Below are positions 13,563 through 26,707 of a stretch of 64,000 nucleotides of DNA, piece by piece. Each line of letters opens with the position of its first letter. Within the stretch, counting starts at the first letter, position 1. The translations under genes and the position numbers were made by a program. Source of the stretch: Trichoplax adhaerens (Eukaryota; Placozoa; Uniplacotomia; Trichoplacea; Trichoplacidae); contig NW_002060946.1 in assembly GCF_000150275.1 (NCBI RefSeq), positions 4,873,035 through 4,937,034 on the forward strand, written 5' to 3'. The notes under the pieces were generated by a model, which did no database searches, was not told the origin of the DNA, and saw only the letters and a list, made by a program, of their open reading frames with translations.

Positions 13563-13779
13563 TTTCGAATTGTTTCCAATATTACAGTACACTTTTAGAT
13601 GGTAAGATATGTTCTTTTTTCGAGGCCTTTGAACGTACGCACGAACTAGCCTTGGCTTGAAAAAGTTTTCTGAGTGGTCTGTTGAACTGTATCTTGTATC
13701 CGTGATGCTGAAGCCGATTCTGATACAACCCGTATTTGTCCGTTAGTCTAGACGTCTGTACTCTACACGGCATGCTCTA

Positions 13780-14460
13780 CAGTCTACAGTATATCTATAC
13801 AGTACAGTGGAAAAGGAAAAAGTTGTCTGAAATTGCAACTCTGTACGCTGTGCAGTACAGTACAGTACTGTACTGTACAATTTCTCCACAGAAAAGTTGG
13901 CACTTTTGGGCCACCGTATTGTACTGTACGTATAGTACTGTAGACCAGGGACTACAGTACTGTACTGTACTATACTGTACGCCGGTACGGTACAGTTACT
14001 AGTTGTGCTCAACCCCCCAAATTTCCCTCCTTCCTCACCGTCCCTTACGACGACTGCTTTCTCCGGCTTTCCATTATTACAGTTACTGTGCTGTTGCTGA
14101 AATTTTTTTGTTGAGTAGTCCCTAGTGTACACTACTGTACGTACACTGTCATTACAGTACTGTACATGTGGACTGACAGGTCTAAGTACTGTACAATAGA
14201 AAAAACCTACTAGTAGCTCTTTTCTACTACACCTGTTCGGCGGAGACCTTAAAGCTACTGCTCATTGGAAGCGTGGTCTTGTGGATAATCATGTGACTTC
14301 TTATTTCTAGATACTGTACCGTACCGTGATACCGTAGAACACACAGTACAGTACTGTACGCATGTGATTAATTTCGACCTAGTGTACAGTACGGTACAGA
14401 CAGTTAGGTATCCGCTTAACGCTTAATACCCATGCCTAAGTACAGTACAGTACGTACAGC
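13780..14460. repeat. cluster of self-complementary tacagtac/gtactgta repeats
   Basis: Short palindromic words recur densely, for example cagtacagtactgtactg near 13855-13875, clusters at 13950-13985, 14120-14165, 14335-14400 and 14438-14458. Many units are inverted copies of their neighbours, so the strand could fold into hairpins. This looks like a low-complexity repeat class, not a transposon: no ends or coding region are visible. Confidence 0.7.
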
Positions 14461-15368
14461 AAGATAAAACGGTACATAATTTAATGCGTAATTTTTATAG
14501 CAAAATCCATCCAATTTTATGAGTGGATAGAGGCAGATCCGATCAACATGTTTTATCGATTGATATCAATTTGACGTAAAATTGATTATTGGGGAATTGA
14601 TTAATTAATTATGAAGTATTCTATTTCATTTTTCATAATCTAGTACCAAATTAATCACCCCGCTACGTTACAGTACTGTACTAAGAGATGATGCAGTGCA
14701 GTACAGTATAGCGGTAGGGTACTGAAACTTGTACCAAGGCGTAAAAATGTCGATACCGTTATTCAGTCGGTCAGTTCCGAGCCGACCTTGATCGAATAGC
14801 TCAAAAATTGGCTTACACCAACTGCCTGTACATGTCAAACTATAGTACTGCTAACTAGTGCAGTATTTTGTGCATCTCAATGATGTGATGCTTCAACTAG
14901 TCCACTATGCTGTACAGAACAGTAGTAATATGCAATTGAGATTTTGTCGATATTCTGCAATGGGGTAACGAATGATTGTAAGTAGTTTTGATATTTTCCG
15001 ATACCACTACTGTAATGAGTTTAGTAGTTCTATAGCACACCCCCCTCTCACTTCTCCCAGAGAAAATTGATTAGTTTATAGCTAGTTTAGTTTTTAGAAT
15101 TTTAGTACTACTGTACAGATACAGAAGCTTTTTTACAAGATCAGCTACTCACTGTAATCGTACTGTAAACTCTAATTTGTGCAGTTCAGTGCAGTACCGT
15201 ATCCTGTATTAGTGACAAAGTGTTACCAGTTCTATCGCTGATGCCTGATAAAGTACGAAAACCTGTGCCAATAGATATTGTAGGTTTTAATTATCTATAG
15301 TACAGTTAAATATTGTAAAATGAAAAGTGCGAGTACACAAAGTATACCGAGCGTGAGTTCTACTTGTA

Positions 15369-15415
15369 ATATATATATAGGGAAATATATATATATATAA
15401 TTAGGTTAGGGTTAG
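15369..15415. repeat. TA runs followed by telomere-like TTAGG/TTAGGG units
   Basis: Two TA dinucleotide runs (about 15369-15379 and 15384-15399) are followed at 15401-15415 by ttaggttagggttag, under three units of the animal telomere repeat. This is too short to be more than an interstitial trace. Confidence 0.5.
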
Positions 15416-17336
15416 TTCTACAGTACAGTAGTCCATGCAGTCTGTATAAACAGACTTATACCACAGGCTACTAAAGAAGGAACACTAGCACTGCTTGTAT
15501 ACAACTAACATTTCCAAAGTACTAAGATTAGTCCAGTACCTACAGTATAGTATGACATAGAATAGCTATGTTAGGACCATAAGGAAGAACTACAATGGTT
15601 AGGACTTCCAAGTGTTAGGAAGACTTGCTGTAGATTCTGCAGACGCCCTAAAACGCCGAGAGTCTTTAAAGGAAGGGATTATCTATGAGAATTTCTCATA
15701 AGAGGTTGAAAAAAATACTTCAACAAGTTCGATAAAGTGTGACGTTTATAAAAACATTACAAACTCTTTCTGTTGAAAATAAAATTCAAACTTTTAATCC
15801 ATTCTTACAAAGTGATTTCGTATCAAATTTAACAAGTTCGGCTATTCATAACATGAATTAAAAATTAATACCAGAATTGGAAGGACGTTTCAATCTGGTA
15901 CTAATAACGAGATGAGTAGTTGCAATTAAGTCATAATCATAAATTAGTAAATTCATTTAAATGTTACTATTTTATGTATAACATAGATACTATTTGTAAA
16001 AAATTAGCCCAGAGTAGTGATTATAGTCCATATACTGTATATGATAGCATCAATACAAAAATTTAAGTTGGATTCTCTCAAGGATTTCATATTACATACA
16101 AATTTTACTTGAATAGCATCCAAAAACAAATAAATAGTCAGATAATTCGAAACAAAGACATACATACGTCAAATATAAAAATGATAAAGAGCGCTTTCGG
16201 TATTGGAGTATTAATGTATTTATATCAGATATTAATTCAGATAATCAAAACCATGTTACTAATTCAGTAAAATGCGTTCGCTTAATTAACTACATAGAAA
16301 TCGAAGGAATATCGGCAATGATTATCCTAAAAGCCGGCTTTATAAGACTCATCGACATGGTGAGTTCAGCTCAGTAGACAAGCCAATTTACCATACCTTG
16401 AAGTATATATTCTAAAACTGAATGTAGATGTTAAGAATTATCATTTCAATTATCATTGATCTCATCTCAATGATGATAGTATGCATCCAATACAGCTTTT
16501 AGTAGATACATGATAACATCATATTTTAACATCAAGAAACACATGGGTTACTTATTTAATAATAGCCCGTTATAAAATCATCGTAACATAATTGAAATAA
16601 ATTAAGTATTATACAGTAAAGCAGCCTTAGCCACTACCATAAAAATGCAATTAACATATAAATATTTCGGAAGATCATTCTAAGCAACGAATTCTATGTT
16701 ATCAAACAATATCGTACTTAGCTATTTACAGTAGTTAATTTTATGGCAATGCAATACACCCATAACTTATATAAACAAATTCAGATAGAGTTTGAAACCT
16801 AGTAGCAATTACGTACATAAAATCGTTGTACTAGAATAGATAAATGCAGATGGGTAACAAAGTACTGAAAAATATTATCAATAAAAATTACACATGTAAC
16901 CGCATTAAACCGCTCAAATAGGTAATAATTAAATCAGATAATACTAAGCTACTATCAAAATAATTAGATATCTATCTTAACATTAACATAGAGACTAAAT
17001 TTAATAGAATGTTAAAAAACAGATAACAGTAATCGCTATACTGTCCTGATCGAATATAGCTTCTGTCGAGGCTAAAGCTCATCATGTATCTACATTACCC
17101 ATTTCCAAGGGCTGAGCTATTTGTAAGTGTATATTCTCTTCGGTAACAAATCTGATAACTATGCTATTTAAATCAAGCTATATTTTTATCGTATATCAAC
17201 GCAGCGTTTTAATTAGTACAACAGCTGCTGATTAAATTTAAACCATATCTATTAAATCCTTATCAATTAGATTTATGTTTGATTGTTAATGGAGGTTTTC
17301 TCCATAAAGATATATTTAACCAAACGAACCATAAAT

Positions 17337-20300
17337 TTATATGTTGTTTTGCTGGTAACTGACGCGCCATACCGGCTTACGTTGTTCTTCTTCAATTGAG
17401 GTAATAAGGCTATCGTACATTACCGCAATATTACCTTTATCCAAAATGACTGCAATGGTTGGAGATTAAAGAAAAGTCAATTATATATTTTTGTCTTGCG
17501 TTCGATAAAACACCTTACAAATAAGCCGTTACTAAACAATCTAAGCGTTAATATCTGTAGTTATAAAATCGTATGTACTATAAAGCTCTTACGAACTCGT
17601 TACATTAAAGTATGAATGATCTTAAAGTTACAGTCGAAATATAGTAACTTTCAATTTCATACGTTTGTAAATTGTGTCCTCGACATCGCTCCAAAAGGAT
17701 ATTTACTTATTATTAACATATCTTTATTGATAGCTAAGGTATTTCTAATATAAGGTTGCATTACAATTCGAAGTTAACTTTCAAAATATTATTGCACTTC
17801 GCAATTTTAAAATATGAAATACAGTAGAGCTGTCTGAGACTGTCCTGTACTAAATTTTGATCATATCATATCACCATCAATAGTAGTATCGTATTTTCAA
17901 ATAAGAATTAAACTACTATTTTTAATGTTTTGCAAAAAACAATTACTTTCATTGAGATATTGCAGAGCTTATGTATCGCTATAAGTACCACTGTATTGTA
18001 ATTACCTGAAAACTTATCTTGGTAGTCTTGCTCAATTTTTAACATGGCATCGTAGATATCTTTAGCTTGTTTACTAGAATATTTTTCTGACTTGAAACGA
18101 AGATCCTTTTGCTCTCTTTAAAAAAAATGTCAAACTTTCGTTAGATTTCACACTCCTCTAAGTTACAACTAAATCTATTGGGAGATATGATCATTTATAA
18201 TACATGCCTTATCTGCTTAACGGATTTAAACTTTAAAAGTATAACAATCGGATACAAATCCCAACTTTCAGCACGTTCAATTGCAGAAGGTGATAATTCA
18301 AGGATACAGTGTTTTTTTTCCTGAGCAAAACAATACAAGCAATAAAGAATGTTAATACTTGGATATCACAATCTTTACAGATATCTACAAATGCATTGTA
18401 ATAGAAATCGAACTTACTTCTTCTGCAACTGTTTTTATAGCTGTCGTTCTAAGGCAGTTGAACGAACCATCATCTATTTGTTCGTAATCTAATACGCTCT
18501 GATCTTCTAATCCTCTTTCTATAACCTGTATTGTGGTCTTTTGATTCTCTATTATAGATGTGACCAGTCAAATAAGTCTGTCGGTCAACATACATCACAT
18601 GCCATAATACAACATTCACTCTATTTTATTTATACAAAGTAAAAAGCTCCCGACCTGTTATCGAGATCAACAACTTACCAATTTTAGCACACTGATATTT
18701 ATCTGGATAATCGTCAATTAGACGATTGGCTACCGCCTTTGCGTACGGTCCGAAAAGGACAATTGGCCGTGGATATTCCGCTAAAAGTAGAGCAAACATA
18801 AATAAAAATTGTAATCTTTCAGACATGAGTAAGGTTTTTCAATGAAAAACACGCACAAATAGTAAAAATATTCTACAGTAGTGTTGATTAATTTCATAGT
18901 TTCGTAAAATTTTATTCTTACATAGATATCGATCGATTTTTTCGTACGGAAAGATTTCTTGTACAGTTTGTGAATCTCCTTGCGTAACAGTACTATCCCG
19001 ATTTAAATTACTGCTGTTTATCTTATCTTGAGTTTTTTTCCGACGAAAAAAGTTGCGCTTATTGTTGATAAAACTAGAACGTTTTGATGATTTACTTTCC
19101 TCTTCCATCGCATTGTCAACTAGTTGATACTGACTCGAGTCATCAATCCTTCAGTAATTAAAGTACACAAAGCATAGACCGTCGTGCATTAGAGTCTATT
19201 CAAAGATAATTAAAATTTTACAAACCATTTGCTGTAGACAAAATGAAGTTATTAGATCTCGTGTAGACAGAGTCGCCACTAAAATTAAAAATTGCAACTA
19301 ATCTGTTAATATATTAAGATCTAACTTATCTACTATAACTAGATGTTATATTATTCGAGAAGCTAGAGCTAATTTCATTTTCTTCCAGCGTAAGCTTTAA
19401 AGATCTTTAATTAGCATAAATATTATACGCGTATTCACTACCCTCTTTATCATAATAAGCAAGATCGCATCACGTATGCAATTTAGTAGAAAAAGAAATG
19501 GGGTATACCTTGCAATCAAATCTAACATTATACTAAACTTACTTACTATAAAATGTTCACGTCGTGATCTATATCAGTTTTTCACACTACGATAATAATA
19601 CGGGCAACGTATGTACAAGACAGTACCACGCCAATAGCGGTAACAAAGAGTAAGATTATAAAACAAATTTTTTTAAATTACCTTATTTTGCTAGGTATTT
19701 TTCCAGTTTTTCTATAAGCGAATCGTTCATCTGCTATTATCGTCGCTTTCCAAGAGCCAATCTTATTTCCGTAAAGAGTATCCGTAATATGTAAGACATC
19801 ACCCCTTCGAAAACTTAATTCACCAGAGTCCCCGCTATTATAATTAAATAAAGCCCTATACGCACAATTGTCAGAAGCTTTTAGACTCATTAATTTGGAT
19901 GAGATAGAATCACATCTAACTTTACCTAACATAAAATGAATCCTTCATTTGCTGTTCTTCAACAATACGATGTTCTAAAAGATTAATTATTTTCAAAATT
20001 ACATTTTCATTAATATTTTAAATAGTACTTCGAAATATTCGAATTGGTAGCATTGAAAACGCAATATACTTTGCGCTACTAATAGTGAAACATCTTGGTA
20101 ACGTTTCCTGTAGCGTAAAGTATGTTATAATAATTATATTGCCACACTGTGTAGTTTGCGGCTAATTTCTTAGAACTTTAGCTAAACTTTTTAGAGAAAA
20201 AAACTTGATCTAATTGACTTACTCTGTGGACAATGAGCAACAATAAACGAGTTATTTTCAGGTAATCGAGCAAGTTCACGGATAGCGCGTTCAATGGTTA

Positions 20301-23300
20301 AATTTCTAAAGTCTATTTTATTTAACTTTTGAAAAATTTGGCGAAGTAAGAAAGTAAAAAATTTGTATTAGAAATGATATCTTATGTAATAGTTCGCGAA
20401 CAGTATTGAACAGTTTCACTAAACATAGTACCGTAAGTCAAATTAACTGATAACATCAGTCTATAGCTATCCGACTTACCTCGATGATCTGGTCGCCAAT
20501 TTTTAAGGTGCTTCCAGCTGGTTGATAAGCTATATTGGTAGAATCTATTTCAGAGATAAAAATGCCAGCAGCATTACCACCAACAATACCAATTTTAACT
20601 TTGCCAGTACGTCTAAAGTTGACTATTCTTGACGAAACCGGTTGTTTCAGTGCTTCATGTTGAATGCTGTATTTGAGGTGTAAGTAAATAGGATTAGAAC
20701 TATTCATCCAAGTGATAGAAGCGATACTCTAATAGTACAAGGAGATTCTATAAACTGTTGTATATTTATAATGATTTAATACTATAACTAACAGGAAGGC
20801 ACTATTTTTATCGTTGTTAGTAGAGTGAACTGATCGAATAGAAGATCCGCGACTTGATGCAATCGATGAAACATGTTTTCTTCTCCTCGTAACTGGTGTT
20901 TGCGGCTGACTGGTATCAGAGCTATGAGAAAACAAAAGTTGATAAAATGATGTTTTGCTACGAAATACACAATAATAATATTAGAAACACAGCTAAATTA
21001 AGAAATCAATCCTATTAATCATGAATATTGAGAGCGATAAACATACCCAACAGATTCGTTTAAAGGTTTGTATCCTGTAATTATAATTATGATAGACATA
21101 AGACAGTAAAAGATTAGTGCACAAGTAGTATTGTATTACTGTACTGCACTATCTGATGGTTTGATCGTCAATATTTCTTGATATCAATTTATTTTTTAAG
21201 TAATGGGCATTTTGGCTTTACCTTGAGGATTATATTGCACAATTAAATACAAATCTTTGCCTTTCCCTGTCAACACTTGTTCGGCTTGAGCCAAGTCGGC
21301 AGTAGTTAAATCAATATCGTTACACTATTGAGATAGTGACAGATTACATCCGTATTTATGGGATAATAATATTTATATTTACTAGGTAATGGTTAAGTAT
21401 ACTAATTAAAGTCATTCGAAATCAAAGAAATTAAAAATGCTATACCCGCAATAATTGATCACCAGGGCGTAATCCAATCTTAGATGGTCTACTTTCGCTA
21501 TATGACATCGATGTAACGAATACCCCACCGAATGCGCTGAGGGCTATGCAAATATTTAAAGGGAGCATAGCTTGTTTTACGGTAACGTATCTTGGATCAG
21601 TGGCTCTGTTATAACAAATTTACGAAATTATAGGAGTCGTATTAAAATATCAAGCATCAATAACTGATAAATATATTAGATTAATTGACCTAAGATAACA
21701 AAATTAAACCCTAGTATAGGCATAACAGCTTCAGATTTGTTTAACAGCAATGCATGAAGAACGGAGAAATTATGAGTCTATAGTTACTTACGATGAAGTA
21801 TTTTCATCCTGTCTCTCCTCACTATCTTCAGTTTCTTCTTCATAGCGTTCAATCTTGCGAGTGTTATTAACATGAGATTGAAATAAACGGATATCATCAA
21901 CACATGAAGAAGCAGCAAATGACGATGAAATATTGCCACTTATCCCAGATTCAGATAATAACAAAGAACGGCTTGACTGGCTAAATATGCGTGACGACGG
22001 TAGAATACTTGATGTAGGTGTCATAATGCCTCGTTGACTTAGCATGATGTCGTGATGATAAAGTGATGAGCCAGTCAAGGAACTGGGAGATGAACTCGAA
22101 TAGTAAGAAATACTTGTAGCAGAAGAACCATAACCTGGACTTAAATTATGCAATATATCATTTGGACTATGATGAAGATTGTTATAGCTTTGATAGAAGG
22201 CACCAGAATTAGTTTCTTCGAATGACATAGACGCATACGACTGATAATGAGGATATTTAGAATGAGAGTTAAGATGATCCCTCTTTCGGTCATGAAATAC
22301 GCGTGGATTTCGCGATTTAAAAACTGGCTTCTGTTGCTGTTGTTGAGCAGCTGTTGTTGGTAAAAGTAGCTTTGCACTAAGACATTGTTGGTTAGCGCTA
22401 GAAGAAGAAGAATGATTATCCCAATTCGAATTAAAATTGACTGGCCCTGATGAATATATTGGACGGTTCCGGTTAGATAATGAATCAATTTGACTATTTG
22501 TTACCAACTTAACCCATTCATCAACATTTGTATATTTTAAATCACTTTCGACTTTTATATCACCTTTATTTTCTAAATTTTTTACTGCATTAGTTTTTCG
22601 ATTGTGACTATCGTTAGTCATTATTGTTGCATGTGTAAATCCCTCGCTATTATTATTATTCCTTCTCGAATTATATTGAACCGTAACCTTATCTTCGTCT
22701 TGGTTGTATCGTGCGCTTGCAGTGTTGCTAAGTGAATTACGATCATTTAACAAATCGGAGTTCGAATTTGATCGATCTTGTAATTGCGCAATAGGCTGAT
22801 CAGGATCGTTTTGATCATCCAAGTCATTATCTAACATTGGCAGATGTCGCATATTAACCAATTTAAGCTTTTGACGATTTGCTACTTTTACATTGTCTTG
22901 TGAATGATTGATATGAATATTAGGATTCTGATTGGAGAATTTAGAGGCGTTGCCATTAACCATAATGCTGTCATTCAAGGGAGTAGAATTAGGATTATGG
23001 CGATAATGATGATACCCATTGCTCAGTTGTTGTTGAGAGCAGTCACTTAGAGAATGCGTTGTGTTAGTTTCGTTTGCTATCGAGTTCGTATGTGTGGTAC
23101 TACGCACTTTTACCTTGGTCAGAAGATTTTTATCGTTTGATATTTTTCCATTTTTACAATTAATAAAATGTTCGTTGTCTTTATAAAGCTGCGTACTACC
23201 GGTATCAAAGTTATTATTGTCTTGTTTTACTGATCGCAGATTTTTTGTACTGTTGTTTATCGCTGAAGGGCACGGTTTTGTCACTGAATCGATGGTATTA

Positions 23301-26300
23301 ACTGCCATACTACGATCAGAATTGCTATTGAGTTGTGATTGTTGATCAGCTATTGTTGTACTCATCTCTCCATATTCCTGTACTTCTTTCATCTCATCAT
23401 TGACTTGTTCAATCGTTGAGGATGCACTCGTATGATTACTTTGTTGATGTTGATGATGCACTAATTTACTAATTTTATTACAACCTGGATCGTTAGTCGT
23501 ACTATATACATTATTTGTTATTTCATTGATTTCATTATAATTAGATTTACTAGGCCCAAAAGTTTGTTGCAGTTGTGTTGAAACTTGTAATTTAGAATTT
23601 TTCGTATTATAATCTATATTACCAGATAAGTTACGACTATGATTATGTTGCTCATTAGCTAATCGGCTTACATACGTATTCGATGATGACGAATTAGTTG
23701 TATTGATATTACTATTAAAATAGCGATAATGCTTATGATTTGGGTGATCGCGATTTAAAAATGCCACGACATCATATTTTTGAACGAATAAATTCATGAT
23801 GTGCTGACTATTTTGATGTAATAATTGGGTAATCTCATTTCCTGTCATATCGTCTAATTTAAGATTATTAATTGCTAATAACTTATCACCAATAGATAGC
23901 TCACCATCAGTAGCTGCTATAATCTCCGGTACTATTGCGGTGATAATGTGATCGCTGTCAACTTGGATACAATCAGCAAAGGAAATTGCAACAGGTGTAA
24001 CCGCAATTTTGACATATAGCGGCCTTTTTCGATTTCCAATAACGGTTATTTTCTTTTCCTCTGCCATGTTCCTCATAAACTGGAGTAATGCATTCGGATC
24101 GAACGTGCTCAAATCAACTTTATTAATTGATCGAATGTCATCACCCACATAAAGAATACCGTAACTCGGGCTACCCTTATGAACACATGATATTGTTATC
24201 CCGTTACGATATGGTGATGTTGAGCACTCTTTCGAATTACGATAAGAGAAGCCAAACTGGCAATTATCCGCACGAACAATGGAACGGCAGAACTGAATAT
24301 CAATTTCATCATCGGGATAATCGATATCAATTGCAGAGTCGTAGTATAGCGAATTATGCGATGATTTTAAATCGAAAGAGATTGGATTATTTCCTTCAGT
24401 ATTACTGGTAATTGCAGAATTGTTATCTTGATCAACTTGATACTGTGAATGATAGCGATTGCCCATCGAATCGGTTGTCAACATGTGATCGCGACGTAAA
24501 TAATGTCTATGACCATCAATACTATTTGCTTGATTATGTATGTATAGATTATCATTTTTATTATAATTGATATTGCTGTTGGTGTCATTCGCATAAAATG
24601 TTGATCCTGTATCTTGATGTGATACTGTTGATGAAAGTTCTTTGCCTGTCACTTTATTCGCATGATGATCGGCCTGATTAGTTCTGATTCCATTCGCGAG
24701 ATAGTCATAATGATGATTACCATTAATTTCCGTATTTTGATACGGAACATTTAATTTTCCTAATTTCTCTTTTCGATTTTTAGTCACATTACATCCAGCA
24801 TTAACGCCAGAATAATAGTTCGAGTTTTGTATTTCCTGAAGTTTTTGATGCGTAGACCAATCATTATTCGTAATGGTAACAGGTTTATTACTAATACTAT
24901 TATCAGTTGTTGCCGTTGTAGCTGTTATTGTACTAGTAACCACTGCTGTATCCGATGTGGAATTTTTATTGACTACATCAAATTTATCTTTTACAGGATT
25001 AGCATATAATTTGTCATATTCTTCATAACGCTGTAATAATTCTTCATTGGTGTGAATAGTTTCTTTTAAATTAACTTTTAATGCTTCGATACGCGTATTA
25101 TCGACATGTTTATCACGCTTGAGCTGATCAACAAGTTGTTGCAATTTTTTTAATTCTAATTGCAATTCTTGGCACTGTTTCTCCGCTAATAATTTTTCTT
25201 GCACTGAAGTTTGGTATTGTTCCTGAATATTGTTCATATCACGATGAACGATGTCACGCTCTTCCATTATCTTGCCATATTCTACCATAATAATTTCTTT
25301 CTCACGTTTGACTCGTTGTAATTCCCTCAAACGATTACTTTGGCGATCATTAAAGTCTTGCCTTTCTTTTTCTCTCTCATTACCGTGCATTCGCAATGCA
25401 GACCTTAACGCATCACGTTCACGTATTAACTGCTCGCAATCGCGGTTTTGAGCGGACAATTGATGCTTATAACGTTGTTTCTCTTTAGCTATAAGACTGA
25501 TTTCTTTCTCTAATTGTTGACATTGAATATATAATTTTTGGTATTTAATTTTATGCTGTTTTAACGTTGATTGTAACAAATGACAGTCACACTGCAATTG
25601 ATCATGATCGATAAATCCTGAAGGCGAATCATAATTTGATTTATCATTTAAGGATATTTTTTGATGACCGTTAAAACTATTATATACAGGATAAGCTGGT
25701 ACTTTATTATGGCTATATGTCCAACTATTTACATTTTCATTGTTTATATTAGTACTAGTTGATGTTGCGTTATCTATTGAATGAGAGCCACTGCTATCTT
25801 CATGGTTATGAGCAGTTACACCTTGGCCGTACTGTCCCGCTACAGTATTATTAACCGATGGATATATATCGGTATCATTATCTTGACCATGATCAGAACT
25901 TTTTATGATCGATGTTTTATTTCCTTCATCTTGTTGTGATGACGCCTGCAACGCAACTGATGATGTGTGTTGCTCTTGTTGAGGCAACGATGGCAGCGGT
26001 ACTGACTGACGTGTAGAAGATGATGCTTGTTGTTGATGATCAATTGTATTTTTTAAATTATCATAATTTTGATGCCACCTTTTAATTTCATACTTAAGTT
26101 GTTGATTTTGTTTTATTAATTCATGATTATGATGAAGAAGTTGTTCAAAGTTATCGTTAATCTCAGATAATTGTTGGTAAAGATTTTCCGAGCGTTCATG
26201 ATTTAACGACAATTTAGTTGTTAATAATCCCTTGTCATGTTTCAAATCTTCTACGTGTTCAATGGCATTTAAATAAATTCGTTTCAATGTCTCTTTATCC

Positions 26301-26707
26301 ATGGTATCCATCTGTTCTGCAACTTCTTTAGCAGCAATTCTAGCAGACGATTTAAATAGATTCACAATTTGATTGATAGCGTTATGAGGATTACTTCCAT
26401 AAGTTTGTATAGTTTCTTCAACTTGATGCAAATAACGGCCAGCTTGATCTCGTTCTTCCTTAACTTGAATATATTGTTTCCGTAATTTTTCTAATTCTTG
26501 CATCCATGGATTAAGATTATTATTATCGTCATTATTATTGTTGCCATTATTATCGGTATTGCCAATTGAAGCATGAAGAACATGACTGTTAGCTACATTA
26601 TTAATATTGTTATTAGCATTAAAATTAGTAGCTGTAGCAGTAATGGTATTGTTGTAAGAAGATGGAGTTTGCTGTTGTGGATTTTCACTAGTTACCGTAC
26701 TAGCCAT
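17337..26707 (-). CDS. DLG5: Discs large homolog 5 (DLG5) MAGUK scaffold, complete
   Basis: Fourteen exons join in frame: 26707-21792, 21605-21446, 21324-21222, 21074-21047, 20921-20793, 20726-20480, 20325-20223, 19925-19682, 19148-18922, 18780-18679, 18548-18418, 18320-18208, 18115-18006 and 17449-17337. They give 2241 residues; human DLG5 has about 1900. Domains: N-terminal coiled coils (about 70-215 and 372-565), PDZ1 (798-890), PDZ2 (893-987), PDZ3 (about 1645-1732), PDZ4 (about 1810-1895), SH3 (about 1917-1977, CAYRALFNYNSGDSGELSFRRGD), a basic hinge, and a GUK domain (about 2055-2237). The GUK has KKHCILELSP and LYPIVILL, but its start lacks a Walker A loop (VLFGPYAK), as expected of a non-catalytic MAGUK GUK. 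Four PDZs with long coiled coils identify DLG5, a scaffold at cell junctions. Exon 1 is 4.9 kb, with Asn/Ser/His/Gln-rich linkers. The intron after exon 12 uses a GC donor. The start ATG has an in-frame TAA upstream. Confidence 0.95.

Larger units (their letters stand above)
13563..17336. other. intergenic region between cyclophilin start and DLG5 stop
   Basis: It should hold the cyclophilin promoter at its left edge and the DLG5 3' UTR at its right edge. The first 900 bases are dominated by self-complementary GTAC-type repeats. The rest is plain AT-rich sequence with no exon I can support. Open frames at 13736-14132 are by-products of the repeats. Confidence 0.6.

Noticed and set aside
13736-14132. 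Overlapping open frames of 88 and 129 codons on opposite strands
   Set aside because: Their peptides are Tyr/Cys/Thr/Val strings produced by translating tacagtac/gtactgta repeats; there is no coding signature or splice context.
15401-15415. Telomere or telomere-fusion site
   Set aside because: Fewer than three units of TTAGGG-like sequence next to TA runs; this occurs by chance and does not mark a chromosome end.
22141-22488. 115-codon frame with hydrophobic stretches
   Set aside because: It lies inside the DLG5 first exon in another frame of the same strand; the DLG5 reading is continuous across it.
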